Assembly: GCA_958298945.1 (NCBI GenBank)
Contig: OY282606.1
Location: 86,807,696 to 86,871,695, forward strand
Length of the DNA: 64,000 bases
Source of the DNA: Atherix ibis
Lineage: Eukaryota; Arthropoda; Insecta; Diptera; Athericidae
Reading direction: 5' to 3'
Both the position numbers and the translations under genes were made by a program. The notes beneath the pieces were generated by a model. It did no database searches. It was given only the letters and a program-made list of their open reading frames with translations, and had not been told where the DNA came from. Positions 60,206-64,000 of the stretch are shown piece by piece (the first letter of the stretch is position 1; every line of letters begins with the position of its first letter).

Positions 60206-61179
60206 CGAGGACTGTTTAAAAAGTATCGCGAATTTTGTGTTTTTTTCAAAAATTATTTATTTATTCATGAATATCTATTTTGTTCCCTTCAAAGTAATCC
60301 CCACCAGATATTATACACTTGTGCCAACGTTTTTTCTAAGCCTCGAAGCACTTCAGAAAATCATTTTTTGTGATCTTGTTTAGCTCCTCATTCGATGCCG
60401 TCTTTATCTCATCAATCGTAGCGTAGCGTCGTCCTTTCATGGGGCTGTTCAGTTTCGCGAACAAGAAAAATTCACAGGGGGTCAGATTTGGGGAGTACGG
60501 TGGCTGCAGCATTATTAGTCTGTTGTTTTTGGCCAAAAATTCGCGCACAAGCAATGATGCGTGAGCAGAAGCGCTTTGTGCAACAGCCAATTTTTGTTCT
60601 TCCACGAATCCGGGCGTTTCTTGCGAATTGCTACGCGCAACTTGCGCATAACTTGCAGGTAATATTCCTTATTAGCCGTTCTATCTTGTGGCAAGAACTC
60701 ATAATGCACCATGCTCCTGTAATCGAAGGAAACTGTAAGCAAAACCTTCACATTCGACCGAACTTGGCGCTTTTTTCGGTCTTGGCTCGTGCGGCAGCTT
60801 TCATTGGTATGATTGAGCTTTGGTTTCTTCGTCATAACCATAAACTCATGATTCGTCACCAGTTATGAGCCTCTGGAGCAAATTTGGGTCATCGCGGATA
60901 GAGTTCAACAGCTCGTTAGCAATGTAAATGCGATGCTGTTTTTGGTCGAAATTGATTTTTTGAGAGTACAATTTTTCCAAAAATTAGCAAAAATCGAAGA
61001 CCAGCCAAAACACGTGCAAACAAAGCAGCTGTCAAAAATTAACTGAAAATTCAAAATGGCCGAATTTTTTGGCATAAGTAAGAGACAAGAGCATCAACAT
61101 AACGCCACAAAAAATCGAAAATCGAATATACGTAACCCGCGGAAATTCAAAATTCGCGATACTTTTTGAACAGACCCCG
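60206..61179 (-). mobile_element. KFCVK-type mariner, third copy
   Basis: The TIRs CGAGGACTGTTTAAAAAGTA and (reverse complement) CGGGGTCTGTTCAAAAAGTA are flanked by TA (60204-60205 and 61180-61181). At 974 bp it is internally deleted. A 30-bp stretch at 60957-60986 is foreign to the other copies and recurs at 63829-63858. Confidence 0.92.
60262..60950 (-). pseudogene. Mariner transposase remnant, third copy
   Basis: The N-terminal DNA-binding domain is deleted; recognisable sequence starts near NHEFMVMTKKPKLNH. RQVRSNVKVLLTVSFDY and YEFLPQDRTANKEYYLQVMR are intact. The HHDNAPAH segment is mutated and frameshifted to LLHKALLL / AVAQSASAHASLLV, so the second Asp is gone. The third motif reads SPNLTPCEFF, with Glu in place of the third Asp. 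The C-terminal YATIDEIKTASNEELNKITK is well kept. The copy is inactive. Confidence 0.88.
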
Positions 61180-61181
61180 TA

Positions 61182-61898
61182 TAAGGTCCCTGGCTGGTTT
61201 CCTAGAGAACTTATATACAAGCAAACAAACAAACAAAATATTTCAGCGTATCTAAGGGGGGAAGGGGGAGGGGGAACTTTTCCTATCAAAAGCTTAAATT
61301 TTTCGGTGAATTTTTTTTGCTCGGTGGGCCGAGCAGCAGTAGAAGATGAATTTCGCTCAATGAGGCCGAAAACTAATGGAAATATGCAAAAAGTGAGGGC
61401 TTTCGTAAGGTCAGACAGTTCATTAATATTGTAGCTATTAAACAAGTCCTTCAAGGACTCAGAAAATAGCGATTTCGCGTCGGATTGGTTATTGCACCCA
61501 TGTCATGACAACACCCATGTCATACGACCATCTCCATTAATGAGTTTTCGTTGTAAAAATAAATTTTTAGAGGTTTTGTAGTACCCGAATTCACTTGATC
61601 CGTGCGATCTTCTTTCTTACCTAAGATAAAAAGAAATATTTGATCATGACGTCATCATGATAATATCCCAAGGAGTGAATCCGAGTAGGTGAAAGCGATT
61701 CTAGTTAAAGTATTCGAGCACTGCTGCGAACAGTGGAAGCAACGCCTCCACCGTGGTATATCAACCGAAGAATAATATTTTTCTATAAAAATAAAATAAA
61801 ATTATTAAAAAAATTAAGCTTAATTAATTTTTTGCCATACCTCGCATATTTTAAAAGGAGTAATTAAAAAGTCCCAACAAAATGTTTACATTCTATGG
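61182..61898. other. Unannotated DNA
   Basis: No gene is recognised; the 140-residue minus-strand frame at 61032-61454 overlaps the mariner end and has no known domain. Confidence 0.4.
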
Positions 61899-62608
61899 AA
61901 TTTCCGATTAGATTAGCTGTCAAATTAGCTGTCATCTGTCAAAGTTGGCTAATGGCTACCCTGATTGTTTTTTTTAATGAAATTCATCCAACCGATCCTT
62001 CGAATAATTTTGATTATGACCTGACTGGTTTTTTATGGAATATCACGCACTAATGGTTGGCTTACAAGGACTGTAAGCAACTGTTGCTGCCTTGTCAGCA
62101 TACACTAACGACTTTACATATCCCCGCATAAGAAATAATCAACTGATGTCAAATTTTATGATTCTGAGATCCATTTGACAGGTACTTTTCGTAAAACCTC
62201 ATTTATCATAAATGGATAGTTTCGCGAATTCGGTTGAAACCACATATCGTTCTGGTCTATGTCTCCGATGTTTTCAAAGAATGTCCATTGATAAGGACCA
62301 CTAATCCTATAGGCATATTTGCCAAACCAAACAGTATATTTTTATACATTAACTGGAGTTTTAATATCTCTTATAGAAAAGTGACAATTTCATATTTTAC
62401 CTCAAAAAAAAACCCATAATTTTGCAATAAAACACATTTTTTAAATTTTGCAAATAGATGACCTATTTTTTAAGTAAATTTAAAGAAATTGGAAATGTCG
62501 TTCAATTGTGAGTCTATTCATTATAAAATGCCAAACTGTACAGAGTAAAAGTCAATATCAAACTTTGACAGATGACATCTGATTTGACAGCTAATCCTAT
62601 CAGAAATT
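61899..62608. repeat. Pair of 48-bp inverted repeats 614 bp apart
   Basis: Arms 61899-61946 and 62561-62608 are complementary at 43 of 48 positions (shared core GATTAGCTGTCAAAT and TGTCATCTGTCAAAGTT). The interior has no recognised coding sequence. It could be a MITE-like element, but no target duplication is evident just outside the arms. Confidence 0.6.
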
Positions 62609-64000
62609 TGGTTACGTCAAAATAAACCTACCAATCAGCCTGTCAAATGCGAAAAGTTCTGCTTTTACCAAACATTTTATCTGCATTTCTATTTGGAATC
62701 AGATAATTTTAAGTAAATTAATTTGAGTAGCTCGTCGCTGACGTTATTGATAATTTTACTGATAGCCATCGCAGGCTTTATAGACTTAACGATTTATCAA
62801 ATCTTAACTGGTCAAATTCAAACAAGTTTAACTGTTCTCAGTTTGCATTTGTAAATCTTACCAATCTTTTATTTAACAAAATTATAGGTTAATATTACAA
62901 AAAAAAAAAGTTTTGTAAAAAAACACAACACGTTTTCAGAACTGAAAACAGAACCGTTTTTCCTGTTATTCCTTCGGAGTAGTTTTTCGATCCCATGTGC
63001 GTCTCGTTCGATTCGGAAGAAAAAACTGTTGAGTGATGGCAGGAAGAATAAACATTGACAACTGTCTGATTGCATTTTACTAAGCAAAAAAATACGAAAA
63101 CAAATGACGATTAATCGAGTCGATTCTCAAGAACCTGAATGAGGAAATATTTCATTCAGAGTGCCCAACATTGTTGCAGATCTTAACACGAACAGACCTA
63201 ATCTTAAAAGCAGCTACATCTGAGATCTTCGGTCTTTCTTTGTTACGTTCTTTCGTGCATATTTCGAACAGTATGCCAACTTCCGCAGAAATGGTATTCT
63301 TCGAAGGTGAAACATTCCTTTATCCAAAAAGACCTAACCCGACTATGGACCAAATCGTCTTCCAAGGAATGGTTAGATCGGACACTTAACAAATGGACAG
63401 CCGGCAGACAGTCTAAGTGATCACCACCATCACCCATACTAATACTACCACAGGTACACCACTACTTCTTCTTTTTCACCTTTACTGTCACCAATGTTAT
63501 ACTCTTCTTGATCCAAAATAGCAATACGACTCTCGATAAAGTAACTCAACATAAAAAATTAAAAATAAAACAGCAGCACAGCTTCAATTTCATTCTATTT
63601 ACAAACAAAATTTAGGTTCGTTAACAACAGGTGAATTAAATCTAATTTTTATACATTTAATTTTAATTTTTTAGAAGAAATTTTATTAAATTTTGCCCTT
63701 AAGTTCCATTTAGAATAAATTAAGTTGATTTAAATTATAGTTTATGGATGGTATTAAGGGCAAACGTTTTTTTTTTAAAGAAAATAAAATTTTTATTTGA
63801 TAGACAATTCCGTTGATGAGAAATGAAATTTTTGAGAGTACAATTTTTCCAAAAATTACTTAACAAAATTGTTGCTTTCAAACATTCTGTATTATTGAAA
63901 ATATTAAATTAATATGTTTTTATAGCGACTAGTTTATAAACCAAAACTTTAACAACTATGACGAGGGCTGGATATGGAATATATTTATGGGAAGTCACGA
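62609..64000. other. Unannotated A+T-rich DNA
   Basis: No gene is recognised. 63829-63858 is identical over 30 bp to 60957-60986 inside the mariner. Confidence 0.4.

Noticed and set aside
61032..61454. 140-residue minus-strand frame
   Set aside because: It overlaps a mariner TIR and has no family resemblance; judged fortuitous.
63171..63437. Opposed frames of 72 and 64 residues, possible LINE fragment
   Set aside because: I looked for retrotransposon motifs and found none convincing.

Overview
The window is A+T-rich, repeat-dense eukaryotic DNA with no intact host gene that I can recognise. Four different Tc1/mariner lineages (Mos1-like, irritans-like, a KFCVK-type DD34D family and DD41D), R1-like and RTE-like LINE debris, a piggyBac remnant and tRNA-derived SINEs together point to an insect, most likely a fly (Diptera). 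DD41D 'rosa'-type mariners were first described in tephritid fruit flies, so a tephritid-like fly is a reasonable but weak guess. The window reads as a gene desert or a very large intron.

Layout: 0-2.4 kb is unannotated. 2.4-7.1 kb holds a DD41D mariner with matching terminal inverted repeats (TIRs) and TA duplications, two deleted KFCVK-type mariners and a copy of a dispersed repeat I call F1. 8.4-9.7 kb has a 78-bp minisatellite and a second F1 copy. 9.8-14.0 kb has two Mos1-like mariners flanking a mariner scrap and a piggyBac scrap. 14.9-17.0 kb is an F1 copy whose core has expanded into a 218-bp satellite with a four-monomer, 847-bp higher-order repeat. 18.3-20.9 kb is a second DD41D-like element, split by a LINE fragment with a 13-bp target duplication and carrying a five-fold in-frame 81-bp amplification. 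21-24.5 kb has two more F1 copies around a plus-strand Mos1-like mariner. 26.0-27.6 kb is a 13-bp minisatellite, followed by an unrecognised coding-like fragment at 28.1-28.5 kb.

The second half: 29.2-30.0 kb is a second dispersed repeat (F2). 34.2-34.6 kb is a tRNA-Val-like sequence hit by SINEs. 34.8-35.9 kb is a rearranged mariner. 38.0-40.9 kb is an F2 copy interrupted by an R1-like LINE. 42.5-43.7 kb is a fourth Mos1-like mariner. 46-48.5 kb is tandemly duplicated LINE debris. 48.7-50.0 kb is a nearly full-length irritans-type mariner with a lost catalytic residue. 51.9-53.2 kb is RTE-like LINE debris. 56.2-57.7 kb is an F1 copy with a 490-bp tandem array. 60.2-61.2 kb is a third KFCVK-type mariner whose deletion junction carries 30 bp also found 2.9 kb away.

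No gene here forms a working pathway. Every transposase or reverse transcriptase seen is broken by stops, frameshifts, deletions or loss of catalytic residues. I see no new defence or regulatory system. The most informative signals are structural: repeated local tandem amplification inside mobile elements, nested insertions, and possible templated filler at a transposon deletion junction.
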